DNA from: CAVRJC01 sp964505725
Lineage (GTDB): Bacteria; Actinomycetota; Acidimicrobiia; IMCC26256; DASPTH01
Assembly (NCBI GenBank): GCA_964505725.1
Contig: CAZDJK010000074.1
Coordinates: 1-52,312, forward strand
Direction: 5' to 3'
Length of the DNA: 52,312 nt
Position 1 is the first letter of the stretch; every line of letters begins with the position of its first letter. The position numbers and the translations under genes were made by a program. The notes under the pieces are model-generated. The model made no database searches. It saw only the letters and a list, made by a program, of their open reading frames with translations, and was not told the origin of the DNA. Below are positions 1 through 8,420 of this stretch, one piece after another.

Positions 1-142
1 CGCCGCCCACGGCGCACCCGATCACCCAGAGCACCCGGCGCCGACGCGACATGCGCCACTCGGCGACCTTCGTGAACTGCTCGTGCCGGGAGAGCAGGTG
101 GTCGTCGGTTCCCGCGCCGAGCACCCCCGGCTCACGCTCCAC
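1..142 (-). CDS. Hypothetical membrane protein, N-terminal part (runs off the window)
   Basis: Only the first 47 codons are present. The GTG start at 142 is supported by a TAGGTT box at 154-149 that ends six bases upstream, the leaderless arrangement seen at several other genes here. The visible protein has a charged N-terminus with a cluster of arginines (MSRRRR, about residues 32-37), followed by VLWVIGCAVGG, which looks like the start of a membrane helix or signal anchor. An internal ATG just before the arginine cluster is an alternative start. No family can be assigned from this fragment. Confidence 0.45.
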   Translation of the reverse strand, partial: MEREPGVLGAGTDDHLLSRHEQFTKVAEWRMSRRRRVLWVIGCAVGG

Positions 143-148
143 GCCGCG

Positions 149-154
149 AACCTA
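149..154 (-). promoter_or_regulatory. Leaderless -10 box (TAGGTT) for the gene starting at 142
   Basis: TAGGTT on the minus strand is followed by six bases and then the GTG start, so the transcript would begin at or next to the start codon. No convincing -35 is seen. Confidence 0.4.
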
Positions 155-261
155 CGCCTCTGTTGCGTTGCCTCGGGCCTCTGGCGGTCCCGTCGCCGGG
201 CAGCCCGCTTGACCGTGCGTTGACTTTCCGAGGGGTACACCAGGGTCCTGCTGCCTGTGGC

Positions 262-903
262 TCACAACAAGTGGATGCTCTGAACGATCGTGGGAAGGGT
301 CGTGTCTGCGGATGGTTGCTGCGGGGAGCTGTAGTCGAGGTCGATGACGCCCTTCCTCGTGGGGAGGAGCAAGACCGATGAGTACGCGGTGACTGGCACG
401 CCGTGGGCATCGTTGAGTTGCACGGTCGCCTCGAGCTCCAGGGCCCTCACGCCTCCGACCTCGACCTTGTGCACGTGAACTGAGGAGATGTTGCTCCCGA
501 GCATCGCCTCGAGAGCTGCCGTGACCTGCGCCTGGTGTCGGAGATCGGATCTGGCAAACGGTGTGGCACCGACGACCAGGTTTGCCGCATGACTGGTCGC
601 CCCGGCATCGATCGCCCAGAGTTTGACTTGGGATCGAATGGCGTCCCACTCGCGGAGCACATCGGAGAGCTCAGGATTCTGGTTGACTACTTGTTGCAAT
701 TTCGCGTCGACCTGCGGGGATTTCGGGTCGAGTGCCAGCCACGTCACCGGCACCGCGAGCGACAACCCGGCCGCCTTCACGGTCATGTTCACATATCCCC
801 CGGGCGCCGGCGTCGAGGGCTGCGTACCGCCGTCGGCTGACGCGGGCACTGAGTTGAAGAGCAGGAGGACTGCGACGAGAGCGAGCAGAACGCGGACCTT
901 CAT
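262..903 (-). CDS. Secreted protein of unknown function
   Basis: This 213-residue protein starts with a typical Sec signal peptide: Lys-Val-Arg, a hydrophobic core (LLALVAVLLLF), and a cleavage-like site after VPASA near residue 24. The mature part is mixed alpha/beta, has no cysteines after the signal, and shows no motif that I recognise. Its ATG overlaps the TGA of the upstream ARPP-1/DUF6569 gene in an ATGA junction, so the two are translationally coupled and probably work together. It could be an extracytoplasmic partner of that protein. The family is unknown to me. Confidence 0.75.
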   Translation of the reverse strand: MKVRVLLALVAVLLLFNSVPASADGGTQPSTPAPGGYVNMTVKAAGLSLAVPVTWLALDPKSPQVDAKLQQVVNQNPELSDVLREWDAIRSQVKLWAIDAGATSHAANLVVGATPFARSDLRHQAQVTAALEAMLGSNISSVHVHKVEVGGVRALELEATVQLNDAHGVPVTAYSSVLLLPTRKGVIDLDYSSPQQPSADTTLPTIVQSIHLL

Positions 904-1823
904 GACGACCCTCGAGCGGGCCCACGCGTCCGGGTGTCGGCGAAGGCGCACAGGTGAACCAGACCGCCTTCCCAGGTCAATGCGGATCCGTGCACGTTGG
1001 GCGAGCGAAGGTGCAACTCGCGTCCCATGCCCGCCGGCTCGGCTTCGATGACCGTCGCCTCTCGCACCCGGTCCAGGAATGCGAGGACATCGTCCGCGCC
1101 CGGCCGGTGCGTCCGGACCTTGTCGGCGGCGGCGTCCAGCGCGTAGCCGGCCATCAGCGCATCCCAGTAGTCGCCGAGGGTCTCGACGCGATCGAAGAGC
1201 TCGAGCACACGGATCCGACGTCCCACCGCCACGACGACGCCGGCCTGTCCCGCGACGGGCCTCAAGTCGCCGACGAGGTCGCGCGTCTCCCGATTCGCAG
1301 CGCCGTAAACGTCTTCGAGCGCGCCCGTCGCCGAGTCGACCTGCCACCGCGCCGCGCGCTGCGCGACCTCCCGCCACACGCCGATCTGGTCGCTCGCCTT
1401 TCCGTCGCCGCGCATCACGGCTTCGACCACGGACGCCGTCTTCCGGTCTCGTAGGCCGAGCGGCGCGTGGCTGCCGGATCGCCTCGATGGGCGCGCCGCG
1501 TCCCAGCGGCCCTGTTCGACGCACGAAACCGGCACCGCCACCGCGCCGGGCGGGCAGAGGACCGAGACGTTGAGCGTGCGGTTCTGCTTGTTCCCGAGCA
1601 ATGTCTCCCCTTCGACGAGCAACACCGGGAACCTGCTGAGGTTGTGAACGACCAACTCGCGAACGGCGGCAGCCCCAGCGCGCTCTGAGATCGTCAACGC
1701 TCCGCTCGCCTCGGCGCGTGGTCCGGTGAGATATCGAGGCGCCGGCTCCTGATGGTTGAACACGGGGAAAATCGTGAGGTCGCCGCGGAAGATCGGACGA
1801 CCGATACTGACGTCGAGATGCAC
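900..1823 (-). CDS. ARPP-1/DUF6569 family protein
   Basis: The 307-residue product matches the ARPP-1 (DUF6569) domain by its hallmark blocks: an N-terminal 'FPVFNHQEPAPRYLT' strand, then 'FPVLLVEGETLLGNKQNRTL' and 'PVSCVEQGRW'. The family was named from its association with ADP-ribosylglycohydrolase and rhodanese/phosphatase genes. Its biochemical role is not established. GTG at 1823 is chosen because GGAGGAGG lies about six bases upstream and the family begins near this point, although the frame stays open further upstream. It is divergent from the sigma factor at 1930 and coupled by ATGA to the secreted protein downstream. The family assignment rests on remembered motifs. Confidence 0.8.
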   Translation of the reverse strand: MHLDVSIGRPIFRGDLTIFPVFNHQEPAPRYLTGPRAEASGALTISERAGAAAVRELVVHNLSRFPVLLVEGETLLGNKQNRTLNVSVLCPPGAVAVPVSCVEQGRWDAARPSRRSGSHAPLGLRDRKTASVVEAVMRGDGKASDQIGVWREVAQRAARWQVDSATGALEDVYGAANRETRDLVGDLRPVAGQAGVVVAVGRRIRVLELFDRVETLGDYWDALMAGYALDAAADKVRTHRPGADDVLAFLDRVREATVIEAEPAGMGRELHLRSPNVHGSALTWEGGLVHLCAFADTRTRGPARGSS

Positions 1824-1917
1824 GGAGCCTCCTCCGAGTCCAAGGCCGGCGGGCACCGGCGATCGTTGAACGCCGGTGCGCGGCAACTTGTCATCGACGA
1901 GCTCTCGACGACGCGCG

Positions 1918-1923
1918 TAGCCT
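1918..1923 (+). promoter_or_regulatory. Leaderless -10 box (TAGCCT) for the sigma factor gene
   Basis: TAGCCT ends six bases before the GTG at 1930, and no Shine-Dalgarno sequence precedes that start. This suggests a leaderless mRNA. No clear -35 element is visible at 17-18 bases. Confidence 0.4.
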
Positions 1924-1929
1924 CGTGTC

Positions 1930-2463
1930 GTGACGCCGGACGACGTCGACTGGGCGGAGACCCGGCGATGGGCGCGCTCGTCCGCGCTCCGCGTCACCCT
2001 TGATGTCGATCTCGCAGAGGTCGCGGCCCAGGAGGCTTGCCTTGCTCTGTTCGACCACCCGGAGATGTGGGGGCAACCGGAGGCGAGGCTGCGTGCATGG
2101 TTGTACACGGTGGCGGGCAACAAGATGCGTGATCAGCTCAGAGCCCGGAATCGCCGGTTACGCCACGAAGAGCCCACCGGTCCCGATGGCGATGATCTCT
2201 TGTTCGATCCCGTCGACCCGGGCGGCGCCGAGGACCCGGTAGCCAGCGAGGCGGTCGGCGACGCCCTCGAGGGTTTGATCGAGTCCACACTTCCGCCGAA
2301 GCTCGCCGAGGTGTGGGTGCTCCGTTACCGCCACGGCCTGACCGACCGGGAGATCGCTGCCGAGCTCGGGATCGGTCACGGGACCGCGCGGAACAAGCTG
2401 TGCCAGGCGAGAGCGCTCGTCAGGCGCGAGCTCGGGATCGAACCGGACGATGATCATGGATGA
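1930..2463 (+). CDS. ECF-like sigma-70 family RNA polymerase sigma factor
   Basis: The 177-residue protein has a region-2-like helix set (residues 30-75, including 'LRAWLYTVAGNKMRDQLRAR', typical of the 2.2-2.4 segment) and a C-terminal region 4 helix-turn-helix (residues 115-165: 'LPPKLAEVWVLRYRHGLTDR', then 'EIAAELGIGHGTARNKL'). The N-terminal part of region 2 is shorter than in usual ECF factors. It should direct RNA polymerase to a small regulon. No anti-sigma factor of the zf-HC2 or RskA type is adjacent. The next gene, 43 bases downstream, encodes a 472-residue protein that may be its partner. Confidence 0.85.
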   Translation: MTPDDVDWAETRRWARSSALRVTLDVDLAEVAAQEACLALFDHPEMWGQPEARLRAWLYTVAGNKMRDQLRARNRRLRHEEPTGPDGDDLLFDPVDPGGAEDPVASEAVGDALEGLIESTLPPKLAEVWVLRYRHGLTDREIAAELGIGHGTARNKLCQARALVRRELGIEPDDDHG

Positions 2464-2506
2464 CACGAGCGCCGCCCGACACGTGACTCGCACAGGATGG
2501 AAATAG

Positions 2507-3925
2507 ATGGCTGTCGATCCTGACGCCCTGGGCGCGAAGGTGAAGCTGAGCTACACGCGGCTCGGGGACACCCTCACCGGGCAAGTCGGTCCGCCGGCGC
2601 AAGGGCGGCTCGTGCGACTCAGCGAGCTGGTCGACGTCTACGTCCAGAACGACGACCCCTCGGAATTGGTGGGTTTCGAGCTTCGCGACTTCCGAGAGCG
2701 GTTCCTCGAGTCCGACCGGCACGAGCTCGCGGCGGTCCTGGGCACGGAGCTCCTCCAGTCATTGGACGCGCTCCACGAGAGCTTGAGCGAACAGGCTTCC
2801 GAACCCTCGATCGCGACCCGTCAAGAGCTCGTCGATGCGCTCTCGCAACGCGCCGTTTCCGAAGTCCCGACATCCCCGAGCTCGGCATCCGTACGCGAGG
2901 TGCGCCGGCGCGCCGTGGAGGACGCATGGGAGCGGTCGGTCGCGGCGGCCGAGGCCGAAGCCGAATTGCCGACGTTGCTCCTCGAGATCGAGGACTGGCT
3001 TCGACTCAGCGCCGAATGGGAGTCGCTGCGGTTGATCGCCCTGGACCAATCTGCCCGCCTTGGGGCCACCAGCTCGTTCGACCTCGGGCCTGAGCCTCTC
3101 GAACCGCTGGCTACGCGCGGTCCCATAGGCGGGCCGCCGACGGCCGCCTACCGCAGTGACGATCCACAACCCCCGCAGTTCTCTTACGAGCTCGCCGCCG
3201 CGATCGGTCGAGCCGTCGTTCGCTTCCGGACTTCGACGCGGACCCCGCCTTCGATGATCTTTGCGGTCGCGGCGGAGTTCGGTTTGCGCTGGACCGAGTC
3301 CTCGCTTCGAGAGCTCGAACGCGGCGAGCGGGCACTGACGGCAGACGAGTTCGTGCTCCTCCCGCTCGTGCTGTCCCGGAGCTCGGGATCACCGGTTCGG
3401 CTCGCAGACCTGGTCGTCGACCTGCCCGAGAGGATCAGAATCACTCAGGTGACGGATCTTGCAGGCGGCGACATCCGATCTCTGCTGAGCGGCGACGCCG
3501 CGCGCGGCACTCCCGTCGTATCGGGCCGCCTCGCTCGCCTGAGACTCGGTCGCTCCTCGCCGAGCAGGTTGCGTTCGTCCGCTCCGAGCAGAGTGCCTCT
3601 CAGAGGACTCACCGCCGTGCCGTCACTGCGCCACGTGCAACGCGGCTTCCGCGAACTGCAGGACACGATCAGAACGCGCCAGGTGGCCGATCCGCGAATG
3701 CTCCGGGTGATCGCCGACCTGCTCCGCGAATACAGCACGGAACTCCGTGTCAGCATGACCACATCGGGGCTCGGCGACTTCTACGACGCAGTGGTGCTGT
3801 TCGAGCGCGCCGCCGCCGAGCTGGCACGCTCCGACTCGTTGTCCGAAGGCACCGAGACCCTTCGGCAAGGGCTGACGGCGTGGGAGCATGCGATCGAAGG
3901 CTTCACACCCCAGACGCCGAGGTAG
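2507..3925 (+). CDS. Unrecognised 472-residue protein with DUF2283-like N-terminus and XRE-like HTH segment
   Basis: The ATG at 2507 follows AGGATGGA. Residues 8-65 (K-L-S-Y...GDTL...LVGFELRDFRE) resemble the beta-rich DUF2283 fold found in small antitoxin-like proteins. Residues 75-215 are acidic and helical. Residues about 225-310 read like an XRE-type DNA-binding domain ('ELAAAIGRAVVRFR', 'FGLRWTESSLRELERGERAL', 'LLPLVLSRSSGSPVRLADLV'). A low-complexity Ser/Arg stretch follows, then a helical C-terminus. There is no signal peptide or membrane segment. It lies directly downstream of the ECF-like sigma factor and may regulate it. These domain matches are inference by eye, and the function is unknown. 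Confidence 0.7.
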   Translation: MAVDPDALGAKVKLSYTRLGDTLTGQVGPPAQGRLVRLSELVDVYVQNDDPSELVGFELRDFRERFLESDRHELAAVLGTELLQSLDALHESLSEQASEPSIATRQELVDALSQRAVSEVPTSPSSASVREVRRRAVEDAWERSVAAAEAEAELPTLLLEIEDWLRLSAEWESLRLIALDQSARLGATSSFDLGPEPLEPLATRGPIGGPPTAAYRSDDPQPPQFSYELAAAIGRAVVRFRTSTRTPPSMIFAVAAEFGLRWTESSLRELERGERALTADEFVLLPLVLSRSSGSPVRLADLVVDLPERIRITQVTDLAGGDIRSLLSGDAARGTPVVSGRLARLRLGRSSPSRLRSSAPSRVPLRGLTAVPSLRHVQRGFRELQDTIRTRQVADPRMLRVIADLLREYSTELRVSMTTSGLGDFYDAVVLFERAAAELARSDSLSEGTETLRQGLTAWEHAIEGFTPQTPR

Positions 3926-4005
3926 GCGGCAACTCTCCGCGAGCGTTGGCGCGTGGGGTTCGGTGGACGTCGACGGATCAGTTCGCTGACCTGCGCCTTC
4001 GTGGT

Positions 4006-4083
4006 TGGTCGGGATGCCGGGATTTGAACCCGGGACCTCAGCGTCCCGAACGCTGCGCGCTAACCAAACTGCGCTACATCCCG
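4006..4083 (-). tRNA. tRNA-Pro (anticodon CGG)
   Basis: Read on the minus strand the sequence folds as a complete cloverleaf. The acceptor stem is CGGGATG/CATCCCG, the D stem GCGC/GCGC, the anticodon stem CAGCG/CGCTG with loop TTCGGGA (anticodon CGG, codon CCG), the variable loop AGGTC, and the T stem CCGGG/CCCGG with loop TTCAAAT. The C1-G72 pair and A73 fit bacterial proline tRNAs. The 3' CCA is encoded at 4006-4008. No duplicated tRNA end that would mark an integrated element is seen nearby. Confidence 0.97.
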
Positions 4084-4097
4084 AAGGGGCCGCGAGC

Positions 4098-4523
4098 TTA
4101 CCCGTCCTCCCCCGGAGCGCCGGCCTCGGATTCGGCGAGCGCGGCGGCCCCCGGCGTCACGTCGAGCAGCCCCTCGACCGTGCGGCGGATGATGCCGGCA
4201 TCGACCGGCTTCAGGAGCTCGGCGTCGGCGTCGGCGCGCTTGGCGAGGAAGCGGTCGGCCTCCCGGTCGAGCAGCAGGAGGATCGCGACGGCCGGTATCC
4301 GGCCCGCCTCGGCCTCCAGACGGAGGTCGATCGACACCGCGATGCCGCCCATGTTGGCGATCTGCATGTCGAGCACCACCACGTCGGGCTCCTCGACCTG
4401 CACCGTGTCGCGCACGTCCTGGCCGCGCGTCACCTCGATCACGCGCTGACCGGGTCCGACGCACGCGGACTTCACGAGGTCGCGCACCCACTTGGCATCC
4501 GCGGCGACGAGGACCAGGCTCAC
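4098..4523 (-). CDS. Stand-alone response-regulator receiver protein
   Basis: The 141-residue protein is a single CheY-like receiver domain without an output domain. The phosphoacceptor is Asp52 in 'DVVVLDMQIANMGG' and the conserved lysine is Lys105 in 'LLKPVD'. The first acidic pocket is reduced to Asp9, and the usual Thr/Ser after strand 4 is replaced by leucine (ILLLLD), so signalling may be atypical. GTG at 4523 lies ten bases downstream of the stop of the ArsA-like gene, which suggests one operon arsA-arsA-receiver. No histidine kinase is nearby. Confidence 0.8.
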   Translation of the reverse strand: MSLVLVAADAKWVRDLVKSACVGPGQRVIEVTRGQDVRDTVQVEEPDVVVLDMQIANMGGIAVSIDLRLEAEAGRIPAVAILLLLDREADRFLAKRADADAELLKPVDAGIIRRTVEGLLDVTPGAAALAESEAGAPGEDG

Positions 4524-4533
4524 GGCGCGCAAG

Positions 4534-5642
<1,109 letters not shown>

Positions 5643-5646
<4 letters not shown>

Positions 5647-6605
5647 GAGGCGAGCGGCACGTCGAGCGCGGCGACGCCCTCCGTGAACGCGTCGGCGAGC
5701 GCGTCGACGTCACCCGGACCGAGCTCGGTGTCGAACAGGTAGGGAAGCCGTATCTGGGGCAGTGGCAGGCGCTGCGCGAGCCGCGCGCACTGGTGCACCT
5801 GGCGGGCGTGCCAGTCGGCACGGAAGCGCGCCGCGTCGGCCAACGCGTGCAGCTCGGCCCCGTCGATCGCGGCGCCGTCGACGGGGGTGCGCGCGGCGTC
5901 CACGGCGGTGTCGAGGCTCGCGCCGGTCGCCAACGCGGGCACGCAACCGTTCACGACGACGGGACCGAGCGCCACCCCGGCCCGGTCCTCGATCGCGAAC
6001 GCGGTGTCGACGAGCTCGTTCACCGGCGTCTCCTCGGGGACGGTGACGAGCAGCACGCGGCACCGATCGGGATCGCCGAGGAGGTCCACGACCTCGGTCG
6101 CCTGCTTCCGGATCGGCCCGACGCGCACGGCGTCGAGGAGGCCCCGTGCCGACATGAGGAAGCTCACCGCGTGCCCGGCCGCGGGCGCGTCGATGACGAG
6201 CAGGTCGGCCGTCCCGCTCCGCTCGAGCTGCTTGACCTTCCCGAGCACGAGGATGTCCTTCATTCCCGGTACTGCGGTGGCGACCACGTCGAGCACGCCG
6301 GTCGCGGCCAGGCGCCGCGAGATCCGCCGCAGCCCGCGTTCCTCCAGGTACTCCACCAGCGCCTCGTCGGGCGTGAGCGTGCGGGCGCGCAGGCCAGGGC
6401 GCAGCTCGGCCTCGGCGTAGGTGAGGGGCGGCCGGTCGAAGCACGCCGCGAGCCCCGACTTGCCCTCCACCTCCACCACGAGCACGCGGAGGCCGGTCCG
6501 GTTTGCAGCCGCGGCCAGCGCCGCCGTTACCGTCGTCTTGCCGACCCCGCCCTTGCCCGCCACGATCACGACCTTGGAGGCCGCGCAGAAGCGCCCGAGA
6601 TCCAT
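5643..6605 (-). CDS. ArsA family ATPase (first of a pair)
   Basis: The 320-residue product has Walker A 'VIVAGKGGVGKTTVTAA' near residues 13-29, a switch region 'VEVEGKSGLAACF', and 'TADLLVIDAPAAGHAVSFL'. It is the shorter member of the conserved ArsA-like pair. The ATG at 6605 is preceded at eight bases by TAGCAT on the minus strand, so the operon is probably leaderless. In-frame upstream codons are not needed by the family alignment. It heads the operon arsA-arsA-receiver and is divergent from the NfeD-like gene. The nearby whiB and MBL genes match the mycobacterial Rv3677c-Rv3681c neighbourhood. Confidence 0.88.
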
Positions 6606-8001
6606 GGCCCACGATGCTACGGGAGGCTCCATCGCACGAATCGTGCGCCGCGGCGTCGTCGTCGTCGTCGTGACCATCGCGCTCGTCGCCGCGGCGAACG
6701 CCACCGGTGCCGACGCGGCGTCGAGCGCGCGCGGCGGCATCGACGTGGTGACGGTCGAGGGCTACTTCACCCCCCCGAACCAGTCCCTGGTCGAGGACTC
6801 CATCGCGCAGGCCAACGCGCAGCACGCGACCTTGCTCGTCTTCCAGCTCACGTCGCCCGGCACCATCGACGCCAACGTCGACGGCATCGTGCGCGCCATC
6901 GACCGATCGAAAGTGCCCGTCGCGGTATGGATCGGTCCGTCGGGGTCCGACGCCAAGGGTGCCGCCGCGCTGTTCCTCGAGGCCGCGCACCTCGCGTACG
7001 TGTCGCCGAACTCCGGTGCCGGACCCGCCCAGCCACTCCAGCTCGACGACCCCGCGGCGAGCACCGAGCGCGGGGTGGCGGCGCGCTTGGCGTCCCTCGC
7101 GAGCCGTCGCGGGCGGAACCCGGACGGCGCGCGTCGGCTCGCGGGGAACCGGCTCGGTTCGTCCGAGGCGGCGCGGGTCGGCGCCACCGACGGCGTCCGG
7201 CCGACGATCGGAGAGCTCGTCGTGCGCCTCGACGGCAAGACCGTGCACACCGCCGCGGGTGACGTGAAGCTCTCGACCGCCAAGGTCGTGGGCACCGGTC
7301 GCGACCGGCGGCGCCAGCCCAACCAGGAGGTGCGGTTCAGCCGCCTGGGCCTCGGCGGTCAGGTGCTGCAGCGCCTCATCGACCCGTCGATCGCGTACTT
7401 CCTGATCGTGGCGGCCCTGGCCCTGATCGTCTTCGAGTTCTACACCGCGTCGATCGGGCTCGCCGGTCTGGTGGGCGCGCTGTGCGCGATCGGCGCGTTC
7501 GTCGGCTTCTCCCATCTCCCGGTGCACGCCTGGGCCGTGGCGCTGCTGCTGCTCTCGGCGTTCGGCTACGCGATCGACGTGCAGGCGGGGAGCCTCGGCG
7601 TGTGGACGGTCATCGCCACGGTCGCGCTCGGTGTGGGGTCGTTCTGGCTGTACGGCGGGTCCGCCGATATCCGGCCCCCGTGGTGGGTGCTGATGCTGGT
7701 GGCCGGCGGGATGCTCCTGTTCATGCTCGGTGCGATGACGGCGATGGTGCGGTCGCGGTTCTCGACGCCCACGGTCGGACGGGAGGGCATGGTCGGCGCC
7801 ACCGGCACCGCCGAGGTCGCGGTCGATCCCGACGGGGTCGTGGTGATCCGGGGCGCGCGCTGGCGGGCCCACACGAACCGCGCGACTCCGATCGCCGAGG
7901 GCGACGACGCGAGGGTGGTGGCCGTCGACGGCCTCGTCCTCGAGGTGGAGCCGCTCGAGGGCGGGGCCCGGGACTACCGGGACCGCGCCCGGCGCTCCTG
8001 A
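6604..8001 (+). CDS. NfeD-like membrane protein with degenerate ClpP-class protease domain
   Basis: The protein (465 residues from ATG 6604) has an N-terminal signal/anchor segment (VVVVVVTIALVAA), a ClpP/SppA-like domain (about 45-225), four or five membrane helices (about 255-400) and a C-terminal OB-fold NfeD domain (about 405-455, 'GMVGATGTAEV'). This is the long NfeD architecture, thought to act with stomatin-like proteins in membrane quality control. The usual catalytic motif GARAASAG reads SGSDAKGAA here, so the nucleophilic Ser is Gly119 and protease activity is doubtful. The start is uncertain. ATG 6604 overlaps the divergent ATG at 6605, whereas GTG 6643 (452 residues) keeps the signal peptide and leaves room for the minus-strand promoter. 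Confidence 0.85.
   Translation: MAHDATGGSIARIVRRGVVVVVVTIALVAAANATGADAASSARGGIDVVTVEGYFTPPNQSLVEDSIAQANAQHATLLVFQLTSPGTIDANVDGIVRAIDRSKVPVAVWIGPSGSDAKGAAALFLEAAHLAYVSPNSGAGPAQPLQLDDPAASTERGVAARLASLASRRGRNPDGARRLAGNRLGSSEAARVGATDGVRPTIGELVVRLDGKTVHTAAGDVKLSTAKVVGTGRDRRRQPNQEVRFSRLGLGGQVLQRLIDPSIAYFLIVAALALIVFEFYTASIGLAGLVGALCAIGAFVGFSHLPVHAWAVALLLLSAFGYAIDVQAGSLGVWTVIATVALGVGSFWLYGGSADIRPPWWVLMLVAGGMLLFMLGAMTAMVRSRFSTPTVGREGMVGATGTAEVAVDPDGVVVIRGARWRAHTNRATPIAEGDDARVVAVDGLVLEVEPLEGGARDYRDRARRS
6614..6619 (-). promoter_or_regulatory. Leaderless -10 box (TAGCAT) for the ArsA-like operon
   Basis: On the minus strand TAGCAT is followed by eight bases and the ATG at 6605. The start has no Shine-Dalgarno sequence. 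The box lies inside the possible N-terminal codons of the divergent NfeD-like gene, which argues for a downstream start of that gene. Confidence 0.4.
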
Positions 8002-8021
8002 CCCGTTTCCCCACGAGCCAC

Positions 8022-8050
8022 TTGTGCCGGTGCGCGGCCGGGGCTAGGTT
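8022..8050 (+). promoter_or_regulatory. Predicted promoter for the whiB gene (TTGTGC-17-TAGGTT)
   Basis: A -35-like TTGTGC (8022-8027) is separated by 17 bases from a -10-like TAGGTT (8045-8050), 38 bases before the GTG of whiB. The gene also has a purine-rich ribosome site (GAGAGGGGGG), so this transcript would carry a short leader. Confidence 0.5.
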
Positions 8051-8088
8051 CCGCGCCGAGTGTCCGAGGACCGGGAGAGGGGGGTTCC

Positions 8089-8349
8089 GTGACCGTCCGC
8101 ACCCTCGACACGTGGCGCGCCCGCGCGGCGTGCCGCGGTCCCGAGACCGCGCTCTTCTTCCCTCCCAACGTGGCCGAGCGCAAGGACGAGCGCGACGCAC
8201 GCGAGAGTCGCGCCAAGGCGATCTGCGCCGGCTGCGCCGTCCGTCGCGAATGTCTCGACTACGCGCTCGGCGTCGGCGAGATGCACGGCATCTGGGGCGG
8301 GCTGAACGAAGCCGAGCGCCGAGGCCTGATGGAGTCGACGTACAGCTGA
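8089..8349 (+). CDS. WhiB-family Fe-S transcriptional regulator
   Basis: The 86-residue protein has the four conserved cysteines (Cys15, Cys46, Cys49, Cys55; CX2C plus CX5C) that bind a redox- and NO-sensitive [4Fe-4S] cluster. It also has the G-[IVL]-W-G-G turn (GIWGGLNEAER, residues 67-77), which in WhiB proteins contacts region 4 of the principal sigma factor. The family is confined to actinobacteria and their phages. Its neighbourhood (ArsA-like pair and MBL hydrolase) resembles whiB4 of M. tuberculosis, a redox regulator, so a WhiB4-like role is the best guess. The GTG start has a strong purine-rich site about seven bases upstream. Confidence 0.95.
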   Translation: MTVRTLDTWRARAACRGPETALFFPPNVAERKDERDARESRAKAICAGCAVRRECLDYALGVGEMHGIWGGLNEAERRGLMESTYS

Positions 8350-8380
8350 TCGGTGGGCCGGTCGCTCTCAGGTACCCGCC

Positions 8381-8386
8381 TACAAT
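8381..8386 (+). promoter_or_regulatory. Possible -10 box (TACAAT) for the MBL-fold gene
   Basis: TACAAT lies 34 bases before the ATG at 8421 in the whiB-MBL gap and is AT-rich against the local background. No good -35 is found 17 bases upstream. Confidence 0.35.
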
Positions 8387-8420
8387 GACCAGGTGAGTTG
8401 CCGCGTCGAGGGTGAGTGAG

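Noticed and set aside
4006..4083. tRNA-Pro as an integration site
   Set aside because: No direct repeat of the tRNA end, integrase gene or change in gene style is seen on either side.
5710..7872. 720-codon open frame on the minus strand
   Set aside because: It is a shadow across the ArsA-like and NfeD-like genes, with a repetitive Arg/Gly/His composition from GC-rich opposite-strand reading and no domain.
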